NCBI GenBank assembly: GCA_004431415.1
Contig: QPMI01000129.1
Span: 62,001-126,000 of the forward strand
Direction: 5' to 3'
Length of the DNA stretch: 64,000 bases
DNA from: Cyanophora paradoxa
Lineage: Eukaryota; Glaucocystophyceae; Cyanophorales; Cyanophoraceae
Part shown: positions 11,901 to 21,583 of the stretch, in pieces
How the letters are laid out: each line of letters begins with the position of its first letter
Position numbering within the stretch: position 1 is the stretch's first letter
Made by a program: the position numbers and the translations under genes
The notes under the pieces: generated by a model
What the model saw: only the letters and a program-made list of their open reading frames with translations
Database searches by the model: none
What the model was told of the DNA's origin: nothing

Positions 11901-11994
11901 CCCGGCGCCGGGCCGGTGCCGGCCGGCCCGCGCTTCGACAAATCGGCGCGCTAAGGCGCTGCCGCAGTGCGGCCTTTGCGATCTTAGAGGACAC
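8994..11994 (-). CDS. Low-complexity protein, family member 2 (Asp-Ser-Gly-Lys/Ala-Pro repeat)
   Basis: Function unknown. The N-terminus is tentatively MSSKIAKAALRQRLSAPIC (ATG at 11994), followed by RRLFISDVVDSMNGAQKARF (about 11870-11800). The body is an Ala/Pro-rich segment with a 39-bp array encoding [13 protein letters not shown] units (about 11430-10330). Later exons encode YPSDRQRGQYLRSMEGQA and AVAAAQRAVLKSARV (about 9720-9620), DVFRGTHRIGDVLHVRTAL (about 9550-9500), and IKQEVAARGLHLDDGPQAA (about 9450-9390). Next is EEPLLKAYGAEEEAAANPWE (about 9310-9255), and the last exon is WLALELEGGEAVHGSDFHL, ending FGWHV before a TAG at 8994-8996. The acceptor before EEPLLKAY follows a CTGAC motif. 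The LLKAY plus Glu/Ala stretch matches the neighbouring gene at 6.8-8.3 kb, so the two look like tandem paralogues. Frame continuity through the array is not certain. Confidence 0.5.
10365..11300 (-). repeat. 39-bp coding minisatellite, with a duplicated block of higher order
   Basis: About 17 near-identical 39-bp units run from 10367 to about 11035, then a variant block (11035-11100), four more units, and the variant block again (11228-11300). Units differ only at scattered positions (cgctgtccgtc versus cgctatccgtc; ggcggcggg versus ggcagcggg or ggcggaagg). The unit is 13 codons with no stop in any of the six frames. Two single-base differences (three rather than four Gs near 10935; four versus five Gs near 11070 and 11266) move the reading frame between [13 protein letters not shown] and an Arg/Pro-rich alternative. 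Confidence 0.9.
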
Positions 11995-12210
11995 CGAGAA
12001 GGCCCAAGCTTAAGGATCCCGACGGCCTGCGCGCGCGCGCCACGCGCGCCGTGCACCGAGCTCTAGCACGCGTACGGTATAAGTACCAGCGCGCGCACGG
12101 GTATATGTGCACGTGCACTCCATGAACGTGCACGGCGGCGGAACAGACGGTACCAGTGCACCGGTGCCGCGGAGCGGTGCGCGGGGCCTCTACAGCTGCA
12201 GCTCGAGGGC

Positions 12211-13596
12211 CTAGGCGGAGAGGGGGTAGTAGGGGACGCCGCGGGAGAAGCGCTGCTCGGCGGCGTGCATGTGGGAGGCGAGGAAGCCGAGGGGGATGTC
12301 CAGCAGCGCGTACGAGGCGCAGTCCTCCGCGTCGAAGTGCCACCACTCTGCCCCGCCCCGCCCCGCGCCCGCGCGCGCGATCGCGTGAGCGAGGGGGGAG
12401 CGCGCGGACAGCGGTGGCACGAGGCACCGGAGGGCAACCTGCGCGCGCGCGGGAGCCTCAGGGCGGAAGCGGGCGGCGCAGCGCCGGGGCTGAGGAGGAG
12501 GGGCGGACCCGACGAAGCCGTGGCGCTCCATGACTCTGGTGAGGAGGTCGCGGTTGCGCAGCTGCTCGGCGGGGGCGTCCGCGAAGGCCCTCGCCGCCCG
12601 CTCCGTGAAGTCGTCGAACGCTGCGGGCCAAGTGAGACGCGCGGTCAGCTGGCGGGCGGGCGGGCGGGCGGGCGGGCGGGCGGGCTCGCCAGTGGGCATG
12701 GGCAGGTAGCTCCCGTCAGCGTCGACGAGGGTGCAGTCGACGGCGGCGCCGCGGCTGTGGTTGGAGCCCTTGTCGGGGTTCGCCACGAAGCGCTCGTCCG
12801 GCATGTAGTCCCAGAACTCGTACTGCACGTGCCGCGGCCTGCCCGCGCCGGCTCAGAGGGGCGGGGCGGCGTTGGGCGGGCCGCGGACGATCGCACCGGT
12901 AGAGGTCCCAGACGAGAAGGGAGAGGCCCATCTCCTGGAACTCGCGCTGCCAGTGCCGCGTCCGAGCGCTCAGCGGCGGCCCGGGGCCGCTCGCGCCGCG
13001 CGCGTTAGGCGGAGGCACCTGGGCGGCGGCCAGCTTGCGCGCGACGCTGCGGCGGGCGAAGCAGCGCCCGTTCTCGTACATCGGCTTGCCGAACACGTGG
13101 TCCGCTGTCGCGTACCGCAGGTCGACGCGGATGCTGCGGTCGAGGTCAGCAAGGTCTCTCTTGCGGGCTCAAAAATAAGCGACAGTCCGACCTCGGATCG
13201 ATGCGCACTACCTCGACAAGGTCGAAGTCGGACTCGGGCTGGTCTTCCGGTGCATAGACCGACCCCGGCGCCGGCTCAGCACGCTGCCGAGCGTTCTCGG
13301 CCGCCTCGCACACAGTCGCCGGCGGCGCCTGCGCGGATCGTACTCTTCAACTCACCGGCCGAGCAAGCGGGCGACCGCGCCGCGGCACAGTGCGCACCGC
13401 TACGAAGCTGGAGCACTGTAGCGCGCCCCAAGTGCTCCGCGGCGCGATGTCCTGGCCGACGAATTGCGGCCGCGGCAAGGGTCGCGGCCGCTGGGCGCTC
13501 CGATGGCTGGCAAATTGGCCGACGCATGCGCTGACATTGGGCGCGGCGGGGAGCAGCGGCAGCGCTAGCGGCAGCGCGAAGGCCGCCATCGTGATG
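12211..13596 (-). CDS. VanX-like D-Ala-D-Ala dipeptidase (peptidase M15D), copy 1, with a predicted signal peptide
   Basis: This is a zinc dipeptidase of the VanX/DdpX family, which cleaves D-alanyl-D-alanine dipeptides in bacteria. Visible motifs are DLRYATADHVFGKPMYE (about 13130-13070), LSLLVWDLYR (about 12930-12900), zinc ligands in SNHSRGAAVDCTL (about 12765-12725; His and Asp seven residues apart) and EWWHFDAEDCASY (about 12350-12310; catalytic Glu and third ligand His). The gene ends GVPYYPLSA with a TAG at 12211-12213. A candidate first exon (13596-about 13360) begins MAAFALPLALPLLPAAPNVS, which looks like a secretion or organelle-targeting leader, and splices in phase at GTGAGT into APPATVCEAAENAR. 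Its start codon lies only 28 bp from that of the divergent SMYD gene. Catalytic residues are intact. The physiological substrate in a eukaryote is unknown; the peptidase call is firm and the first exon is tentative. Confidence 0.82.
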
Positions 13597-13624
13597 TCGC
13601 GTACCCGTCGAATTGAATTGATCG
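13597..13624. promoter_or_regulatory. Minimal head-to-head spacer
   Basis: Only 28 bp separate the proposed ATG of the minus-strand dipeptidase (13596) from the ATG of the plus-strand SMYD gene (13625). If both starts are right, each transcript's untranslated leader must overlap the other gene's first exon. The stretch contains gaattgaattgatcgat-like AT-rich sequence. No core promoter element is recognised. Confidence 0.3.
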
Positions 13625-14110
13625 ATGGCCCAGCCACCGCGCTGCGAGCTGCGGCACACGGAGGAGAAGGGCCGGCTGTACGTGGCGGTCGTGGATCTGG
13701 AGGCGGGAGACCTGCTCCTCGAAGACGCCGCGTTCGGTCTGCCTTCAAACTCCGGCGAGTCCGGCCTGCCGCCCCCGTACGGCGTCCTCGTCCCGGACAC
13801 TTCGCGACTCGCCGCGGAGTGCTGCTGCTGCTGCGGGCCGCTTCCGGATGCGCCAGGCGCCGCGCCGAAGTGCGGCGGTGCGTGTGGCCTCTCCTTCTGC
13901 TCCTCGGCGTGCCGGGACTCCGAGGCCGGCGCCGTACACGCCCTGGAGTGCGCGCCCGCCCCTGCCGTCCCGCTCAAGCCTCCCTGACGCCGCGCAGGTG
14001 CCCACTGGTGCCCGCCGGCGTGAAGTCGATCGCGGAGGAGGCGGGGGTGGACGTGCACTACGTCTGGCTCGCCCTCCGAGCCATCCTCGCCTCGCACGTC
14101 TTTCGGGCGC

Positions 14111-14142
<32 letters not shown>

Positions 14143-15570
14143 CCCGGGGCGACGGGGGACCCGTGGGAGGACCTGGCGGTGCTCGAGACGCACCGCGACC
14201 GGTTCGAGGCGGCGCAGCTCGCGCGCTTCGAGCGCGCCGCGGCGCTGCTCCTCGCCGCGCTGCCGGAGGCGCCCCGCGCGAGCGTCGCCCCGACGGAGGC
14301 GCGCGTCGCGTCGCTCCTCTGCGCCGTGCGCGTCAACGCGTACGGCTTCCCCGACGGGCTCCTCTCCGGCTGCAAGGGCTTCGGCCTGTACCCCCGGCTC
14401 TCCCTCATGGCGCACTCGTGCGAGCCGAACGCGGCCTTCGTGGCGAGCCGAGGCCGCCTGGCGGTGCGGGCGAACCGGAGGGTCCCCGCCGGCTCCGAGG
14501 TCGCCGTCTCGTACGTCGACCTGTGGAAGCCGACGGCCGCGCGGCGCGCCTACCTCCGCGCGACCAAGTTCTTCGAGTGCTCCTGCCCCCGGCGCGCTGC
14601 GTTTTGCTTGATTCGCCCTGTGCCCCCCTCGTTTGTCTGACAGTACCCCTGCAGGTGCTCGTCCCCCGACGAGGGCGGCCGGTGCCTCTCCGGCGTTCGG
14701 TGTCCGCACGACGGCTGCGGGGGGTACGCGCATGCGCCGGCGGGGGGCGGGGAGGGGCGGGAGTGCGCGGCGTGCGGGCGCCCCGCTGGCGATCTGGCCG
14801 CCGTCGCCGCCGCCAAGGACCGCTTCCTGGGGGCGGCCTCGAGGGGGGGTACGCCCGCCGAGGAGGACGCCCGCATCGCCGAGGCCCGCGCCGCCCTCGA
14901 GGCCGTCCGGCCCCTGTACCCCCCTCCCTTCCCCCCTCGCCATCCCCTCCTAAGCAGGGCGCAGGCTGCACGGGAGGCACGCGATGGTGCGGGACATGCT
15001 GACGGGCGTGCGGGGCCGCCTCATCGCCCGCGGGCGCCACGCCGAGGCCGCCGAGATCATGGCCGAGGCAAGCCTTGTCACTCCCCGTTCTCTCCTCCTT
15101 GCCTCTCCACCTGACTTCTCCTCCTTCTCCTCCTTCTCCCTCGCAGCTGCTGGAGCACGCGGAGGCGGTGCTGCCGCCGGCGCACGCCGAGAAGGCCGTG
15201 CTCCTCTTCTCCTCCGCCACCTGCTGGCTCAAGGCGCGCCCCCTCTCCCCCTCAGAGTCTCTTGATCAGTCTCCGTGACCGCCGGCGGCGGCAGCACGCG
15301 CAGCGGGCGGGCCTGCCGGCGGCGGAGCGGGCGCGGGCCCTCACCGCCGCCCTCGACTGCTACCGGTCCGCCGGGGCGCGCGCCGGCGCCGCTCGTGCGC
15401 CCTGGATTTGATGCGGGACGGGCCCGGGGGCCAGGCGGTGCGGGGAGGCGGTGCGGGTGCTGGAGGGGCCCGAGGGGCCCGACGTGGCGCCCGTCGCTGC
15501 CGCCGTCGCCCGCCTCCACGCCCTCCTCGCCCCGCCGCCCCGCCCCGCCCCCCGCCGCCCCGCACGATAG
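13625..15570 (+). CDS. SMYD-type SET-domain protein methyltransferase
   Basis: Predicted S-adenosylmethionine-dependent lysine methyltransferase of the SMYD group. Exon 1 has an N-terminal SET half (ELRHTEEKGRLYVAVVDLEA) and a MYND-like Cys cluster: CCCCCG, then CGGACGLSFCSSACRDSE and a terminal HALEC. The next exon carries the SET core, with VASLLCAVRVNAYGF, SLMAHSCEPNAAFVASRG (the conserved NHSC-type loop) and VPAGSEVAVSYVDLW. The post-SET cysteines FFECSCPRC are completed across an intron at about 14595-14655 whose 3' end shows CTGAC before cag. Downstream exons encode RCLSGVRCPHDGCGGY, CAACGRPAGDLAAVAAAKD, a helical C-terminal part (AERARALTAALDCYRSAGA), and finally EAVRVLEGPEGPDVAPVAAA, ending at a TAG at 15568-15570. 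A poly-Gly run at about 14115-14143 interrupts the SET insert. Histone versus non-histone substrate cannot be told from sequence. Confidence 0.85.
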
Positions 15571-16247
15571 CTTCCCGAGCGCTGCCGTTCTGGGCTTCGG
15601 GATCCAAATATGTAAATGTCCACTTCGAATTCGCTATTTACACGCAAGCGTACGCCGACCTGTCTCGGCTCTCAACGAGCCCTGCACGGGGCGCCGGGCC
15701 CTTGGGGGCCCTCGCGCCCTGCCACGCAAACACTGACTAGGCTAAGAAAACAATCACTAAAGAAGTAGGGACTGGACAAACTCAGAGTCAAACCAATACA
15801 AATTTCCTTCCTTTAAGGCTTCTAGATCTGGCTGCGTGGTAGAATCTTGAAGAACGACTGCCCTAGCTATAGCTGCTTCCTTCCTGCTGCGAACACACGC
15901 GGTCTGCACACGGGGGAGTCGGAGAATTCTTCATGATCAAACTAAACTCTTAAACCTGGGAGAACTGGATCCGCAGGGGGTTACGCACAGGCTTCGCGTC
16001 ACAGACCGCGAGCCGATGCAGAGCCGAGACGGAGATACTACGTAAAAAAAACGAAACCGATCGCATAAGAAAGGGCGCGCCCTTCCGTAAAGAACAGGCT
16101 GCAGCTGCCGCAGCGAGGAAATAACATACAGAGGAAAAAGCAGGCACAAAAACAGCGTGCCCCGACAAGGGCGGAGTTCGAAGCCGAAGGTCAAGCTTCA
16201 GGCGGGGCGCCGGCGGGCCGCCGGGCGCGGGGCGGGGGAGCGGGCGC
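15571..16247. other. Convergent intergenic spacer, AT-richer
   Basis: This tail-to-tail spacer separates the SMYD gene from the GAF-like gene. It probably holds both 3' untranslated regions. No other gene or RNA is seen. Confidence 0.5.
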
Positions 16248-18193
16248 TCACATGCCGACGGCGGCCTGGCTGGCGGCGGCGAGGACGGTCTCCTGGAAGG
16301 AGAAGGGGGAGGCCCAGGGGACGGCCCCGCAGGCCCCGGGCTCCTCGAAGCAGAAGCCGCCCCCGAACATGTCGAACGGGTTGAACATCGCCCCGAAGGC
16401 CGCCGCCCCGCCCGAGCCCGGACCGCCCGAGCCCGGGCCGCCGGCGCCGCCGGCCGCCGAGAAGACGGGCGCCGCGGCCGGCGACTCGAAGACGGGCGCC
16501 TCGTGGGCCTCCACGCGGGCGGCCTTGGCGGGCGGGCCCGCGAGGAGGAGCGGCGCGTGCGGGTGCGAGCCGGTCCGCCGCAGCTGCTGCTGCCCCGGCG
16601 AGAGCTGCGGCGGGTCGATGGGCGACGCCGAGCGCGACGAGTCCATCGGCGAGACGCCGGACCGCTGCAGCGCCGCCGCAGCGGCGGCGGCCGCTGCCGC
16701 CGCCGCGCCGACGCCGGCGGCCGAGGAGCCGCGGCCGGCCCCGACGCCGGCCAGGCCCGTCGCGGAGGAGCGCCGGCCCATGCCGGGGCCGGCGCCCCGG
16801 GGCCCGAGGCCGGCGGGGGCGGCGGGGCCGGCCCCTGGGGCGGCGAGCCCACGCCGGCGCCGCCGGAGCCGCCCGAGCCGCGGGCGCCGCCGCCGGCGGC
16901 GGAGCGGAGGGCGGCGAAGCCCGAGCCGGCAAAGGGGTCCAGCAGGCGCTTCGTGAACACGGGGTTGAGGCAGCGCTCCAGGTCCGCCGGGCTGTCCACG
17001 CGGATGCGGACGAGGTAGGTCGCGTCCAGCGTAGCGCACGGCGGCTGCGGGTCGCGTCAGCGGCGGCAGCGGGGAGGGCAAGGGGGGGCGCACCATGCCG
17101 GGCGGCCGGGCGTGGAAGCCGAAGAAGAGGATCGCCCCGATGATCTGGTTCCCGTCCATCGAGTGGATCGGCACGCCAAGGACCTGCGCGAGAGGCCGTG
17201 GGCGGGGGAAGCGGAGTGCAGAGCCTCCTGGAATGCGCGTACGGAGCGGAACCCGGCGTTCACCGCCTGACCGACGACGACCGTGCCGCGGAGCGCGGCC
17301 GTGGCGCTCCCGGGGGTGAAGTGGCCGCGGTACCACAGGTCCGGCTCGTACACGATGCCCCTGCTCGCCGCGCGTTTCAGGAGCAAGCGATATATTCACT
17401 CGCAAGGGGATGAGCGTGCACCGCTGGGGAAGGAAAGACCCGAACACGTCCTGGTGCGGAGCGAAGGCAAGGCGGCTGGTGAAGCCCCTATAGTTTTCTA
17501 CGCCTTGCGCGTTCTGCACGTCCTGCAGGCACGGAAGGGACACATCGTCAGACAAACGCGAAACCACCCGCGGGCAATTAGAGCATAGAGCAGACGAACT
17601 GACCAGCGCTCCGCTCGTGACGTACATGTCCGTTCTGGACAAGGTTCCGCGCGATGAGTCCAGGCCCCAGAACTCCCCTGCGACGCGTCTCGGTCGCCAG
17701 CGCGCAGGAGCGCGGGGGATCGCCACGCTCACCATAGCACCAGGCTGGGGGCATCGTGTCGTTGCCAGCCAGGTTCTGCAGGATGTTGATGACATCCCTC
17801 GCATATGCCTCCAGGAATAAGAATGGGCTGCACGCCGGGTGCAATTGCAAGATGAGCTGGCGCGCGCCACGCAACCATCCGCCCAGGGGAACCGCACCCG
17901 GCATGCACGCCCTCGTTGCAGACGCCAGGAAGGCCCATCGTGTTCGCGTGGAGGTTCAGCGTCGCGCAGGAGAGCGGACGCGCGGAGCTTCGCCGAGCCG
18001 GCTCGCCCAGAAGAAGTCTGCTGGTCGCTGCGGGGCTATGATTACAGGGCTGGAATGCGGGCGATGCGCGCAGGGAACACACCTCGCCCGAGCTTGAGGA
18101 GCACACTGCAGTCTGCAGCGCGCACGGGATCGGGCGGTGCAGTTCAAGCTCGGTGAGTTTCGATGGGGCAAGCCAACTGGCGGCTATCAACAC
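16248..18193 (-). CDS. GAF-like sensory-domain protein with a Ser/Gly/Ala-rich C-terminus
   Basis: Function not established. Exons on the minus strand give NLHANTMGLPGVCNEGVHAG (about 17960-17900), FLFLEAYARDVINILQNLAG (about 17830-17770), and RGIVYEPDLWYRGHF (about 17365-17320). Next come TVVVGQAVNAGFRSVRAF (about 17290-17240) and VLGVPIHSMDGNQIIGAILF (about 17180-17125). The last has the pattern of a GAF-domain strand pair, with small-ligand-sensor folds as the nearest resemblance. Then comes DLERCLNPVFTKRLLDPFAG (about 16980-16920). A long low-complexity tail follows, with an Ala run and SPMDSSRSASPIDPPQLSP, FGAMFNPFDMFGGGFCF and ETVLAAASQAAVGM before a TGA at 16248-16250. The start is uncertain. 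A transcriptional or signalling regulator is possible, but no DNA-binding domain is seen. Confidence 0.45.
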
Positions 18194-18472
18194 TGCGACT
18201 CTATTGACGAGCGCGAAGTCAAGTGGACGGCTGAGACCGAATTATATCAGCGGGGGTTAAAAGAAATAGCGGAATTTAACTAAGCGGTCACGCGCGCAGC
18301 GTCCGCGATGAAAAGCACGGCGCGGGCCGGGCCGTCCTGTCAAACTTGCCGCGCGCGCTCCAAACGGCGCAAGTTGCAAATTGGCCCGGCGGGTAGAGGG
18401 TTAGATTGGCCCTGGCTGTACCCCGAGTCAAAGAGCTCTGGGCTCGCAGCTGAGCTTGGCGAAAGCTTCGAG
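18194..18472. promoter_or_regulatory. Putative bidirectional promoter between the GAF-like and F-box genes
   Basis: The 279 bp between divergent start codons include an AT-richer stretch at 18236-18290 (gaattatatcagcgg, then ttaaaagaaatagcgg). No recognised core element is present beyond that. Confidence 0.3.
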
Positions 18473-20340
18473 ATGAAGCGCAGCTTCGAGGAGACCGAAA
18501 ACGGCCCCATCGAAGCGCTGCCGGACGATCTCCTTCTCGAGGTTTTTCGGGGCCTGAGCAACTCCGAGCGGTGCTGCGCAGCTCGCGTGTGCAGTCGATT
18601 CAGAGCGCTTCTGGAAAGGCCAGATGCCGGGTGGGTGTCGTTGAGTTTACGGTGCGCTGTGCCGCGTGCGTCTTTTCGACCCGGCCCCACGCGCGCTCGA
18701 TAAGCCATGCCCGTCACACCATTCGCGCGCTTTTACACCATTCCCTCCATTGATCGCCGGCCGGAACGCCCCCGCCGCCTCCACGGGCCGGCTGGCGTCC
18801 AACGACTTCGCCCCGTCTCGTCCTCTCCCCAGCGCCAACTCTCCCCAGCGCCCTTTCCCATTGTCCCGCGCATCCCAGCGGCCGCCTATCTTCATTCCTA
18901 TTCGTGGCTATTAGACTCGCGCGTCGTGGAGCGCGCCCGGGGCCAGGACCCGCCAATCGCGCCTCTGACCCGAGCGCCCGGCCACAGGATCGCGCACGCT
19001 CGGGCCGACAACAACTTCGGGCTCAAGCTGGTGCTGCGGGCGATGCAGGCGGGCACGTCCAACCTCACCGCCCGCGCCGCCGTCGATCTGCTCTCCCAGC
19101 CGCGGTCCGTGCCCCCGCCGCAGGCGCGGCCGCGAAGCTGACGGGCGGAGGCAGCTTCTCGCAGCTGCAGAAGCTCCAGCTTCAGATCGAGGACAACGGC
19201 CTGCAGTCGGCTAAGATCCCGGCCATTCTGCAGGTCGTCCTGGCCGCCCCGCCGTGCGCCGCCCCTCGCCCCGCTCCGCGCCCTCGCCCCGTGCGGCCCC
19301 GACCTGCCGCCGCGGCCGGAGCAGGTGCGCGAGACTGGAGAGCCTCTACGTGGAGCGCGTCGTGCGCACAAAGTTCGGGGAGGAGGCGGAGGCCCTCGCC
19401 GGCGACGACCTGCTCCCCGTCCCCGTGCGCCCCGCGGCCGGGCGCGCCCCGCTGCGCTGCTTCCGCGCGCCGATGCGCTGTCCGCGTGCCTCGCAGGCGC
19501 TGGTCCCCGCGCTGAAGGAGATCGGCGTGTCGGGGCGGCTGGCCGGCCCGCTGCGGCCGCTGGCCGTCCCCGGGAACCGCATCGAGCGGGTGGCCTTCGC
19601 GGCGGGGGACGAGAGCCTGCGGCTGCTGCGCGAGTGGTTCCCGCGCTGCCGGGAGGTGGGCCTGGTGGACCTCGGGCGCCCCGGCCCGCTCGCCCGCGCC
19701 CGCCTCTGCGCCCACTCCCTCTCCCTCGCCGCCCCCGACTGGACCCGCCCCGAGGACGCCCTCGACGTGCGCGTGCCCCCTCGCGCACCCTCGTTCGCTC
19801 GAGCGAGCGAGCGGCGCGCAGCTGGCGCAGTGCGTGAAGGCGGGGACGCGGCGGCTGCGGCTGGCGCACACGGGCCCGCGGGCGTGCGAGCGCGGCGGGG
19901 CCGGCGCCGGCGTGCCGCCCTCGACGGACGCAGCGCACGGGGCGTTGCTGGCGGCGCTCGCGCCCGAGGCCGGCGGCCGCCTCGAGAGCCTCTCGCTGAA
20001 GGACTTCCCTTGGCCCCGCCCTCCTCGCCGCCCTCTCCCGCGCCTCCTCCCTCCGCCGCCTCGCCCTCCACGTCTCCTCGCCCCGCCCGCCCCGCCCGCC
20101 GGCGAGGCCGCCCCCGCGCCCTCGCTGGCGGGCCCGCTGGCGGAGGCCCTGACGGCGCTGCCGCGCCTTTCGGCGCTGGTGCTGGACCGGGTGCCCGGCC
20201 TGCCGGCCCACTTCCCCGCCGTCCTCCGCGCCCGCTGCCCCCGCCTCCGCGAGATCTCCTTCTCCCTCCCGGAGGCCCCCGGGCCCCACAAGCCGGCCTC
20301 CCGCTTCGCCGCCCCCTCCCTCCTCACCGCCTTCGCCTAG
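18473..20340 (+). CDS. F-box protein with a leucine-rich-repeat-like C-terminal region
   Basis: Predicted substrate adaptor of an SCF ubiquitin ligase. Exon 1 (ATG at 18473) encodes an acidic leader and a clear F-box: LPDDLLLEVFRGLSNSERCC and AARVCSRFRALLERPDAG. Later exons encode helical repeats: NNFGLKLVLRAMQAGTSNL (about 19010-19060), FSQLQKLQLQIEDNGLQ (about 19155-19205), LESLYVERVVRTKFGEEAE, IERVAFAAGDESLRLLREWF, and TRRLRLAHTGPRACERGG. The last pieces are LSLKDFPW and LSALVLDRVPG, matching leucine-rich repeat strand patterns, and the gene ends at a TAG at 20338-20340. The splice acceptor before GIAHARADNN follows a CTGAC-containing tract (about 18966). The target protein is unknown. The LRR assignment is from pattern only. 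Confidence 0.65.
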
Positions 20341-20877
20341 CCGGCCCCGCGCCCGGGGGCCCCCGATAAAGCCCTCTCCTCTCCCACCCCTCGGGCCTGT
20401 ACACTCGCTATAAATCGTCTATTCGTCTTTCTGTTTCTGGGTTTCTTTCTTGTTGAATTTCGTAGGCATCGCTACGGGCACCTGTGTAGTTGTATTGCGG
20501 TAATTATCGCTTGCCTCCGGCTCGCCCGCCCCTCGCTCGCACCCCTTCTCGATCGCGAGCGAGCGAGCGAGCGCGCCTGCAATTGTATTGTATACGTAGA
20601 CCCTCCTGCTCTGTTCTCGCTGGCCTTAGCGCCCTTGGTTTAGTCCGAGCCGCCGGTCGAGGCTCCTGTACCATATCGTTCTGTGAATAGATCTACCCCC
20701 ACTGGTCGCAGCTGCCCCGGCCCCGGCCGCGGCTGCAGCTCCGCGGGCAGAGCAGCATGGAGCCAAGCCGTGGAGAGGCCGGAGGAACGGCGCCTGCTGT
20801 CCAGGAGAAAGAATTTCATAATGGATTCAAATCGCAGCACCTAGCTAACCTATCCTAGGACCTGTCGGCTGCGGCCG
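20341..20877. other. Convergent intergenic spacer
   Basis: This spacer separates the F-box gene and EMC5, tail-to-tail. It includes gagcgagcgagcgagcgcg at 20558-20576. No gene is seen. Confidence 0.5.
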
Positions 20878-21432
20878 TCATGCTTTGATCTTCGGCAAGA
20901 ACTGCGCGCGGGAGCGGCCGTGGGCGGGTAGGAGAGGGCGCGGGGCGGGAAGCGGCGGACCTTCCCGCGGTGGTTAAAGTGCGCGAAGTCGGGCCTGAAC
21001 GAGTACGACTCGAAGCCCCTGCGCGAGCGAGGAGCGTGAGATGGGGCGGGCGGGAGGCGGGCAGCGGCATCGTCTCGCACTTCGCGACGGAGGCGGGCGG
21101 CTGCTTCAGCGGCGTCAAGGTGCCCATCACCTTGGTGCAGCCCCATACGCACAGGACAAGCGCCACGGCGCACTGGACCTGGATCTGCAGCAATCGCGTG
21201 AGGATGGCTGGACCGGGCGGGCGACGGAGCTGAGGCGCCAGACGCACATCGAGAGGGATCACAAGGCCTGCTTCCGTCGAGCTGACGAGGTCCCGGTCTG
21301 CGGAGCGCGCTCAGCTGGAGAGCGGGGCGAGGCCAGACGGAGCAGTCGCTCACATCGGATGGCCGAATGCGTCGCGCGGATGACAAGAAGGATCGACAGC
21401 GCGACAGCTAGCTTGTGTATGGAGAAGCCCAT
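20878..21432 (-). CDS. EMC5: ER membrane protein complex subunit 5 (EMC5/MMGT1 family)
   Basis: A small two-helix membrane protein of the ER membrane complex, which inserts and stabilises multipass proteins. Four exons can be joined in phase. The first (ATG at 21432) encodes MGFSIHKLAVALSILLVI and ATHSAIR, the first helix. The second encodes YRDLVSSTEAGLVIPLDVRL, matching the family's polar loop. The third encodes IQVQCAVALVLCVWGCTKVM, the second helix. The fourth encodes FESYSFRPDFAHFNHRGK, the family signature FxxFNHRGK, and a last short exon adds FLPKIKA before a TGA at 20878-20880. Total length is close to the usual size of this family. One intron starts with GC (GCGCCTC). The gene is divergent from SepSecS, with 151 bp between start codons. 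Confidence 0.85.
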
Positions 21433-21583
21433 CGCCCGAGCCGCGCACGACGTTCGGCGCCGCTTTCCGAATGCCTCTACTGCGCTAGCTGTTCCGAAAC
21501 GACCCGAAGGGCGGCCTGTAGCTTGCTTTTCGTCGGGAAGTTTTGCGGAGGGGGGTATGCGAGACTAGCTAGCGCGAGCCGCC
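21433..21583. promoter_or_regulatory. Putative bidirectional promoter, EMC5 / SepSecS
   Basis: This spacer of 151 bp between divergent start codons must contain both transcription starts unless the leaders are spliced. It includes the palindromic ctagctagcgcgag near 21565. No TATA-like element is seen. Confidence 0.35.
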
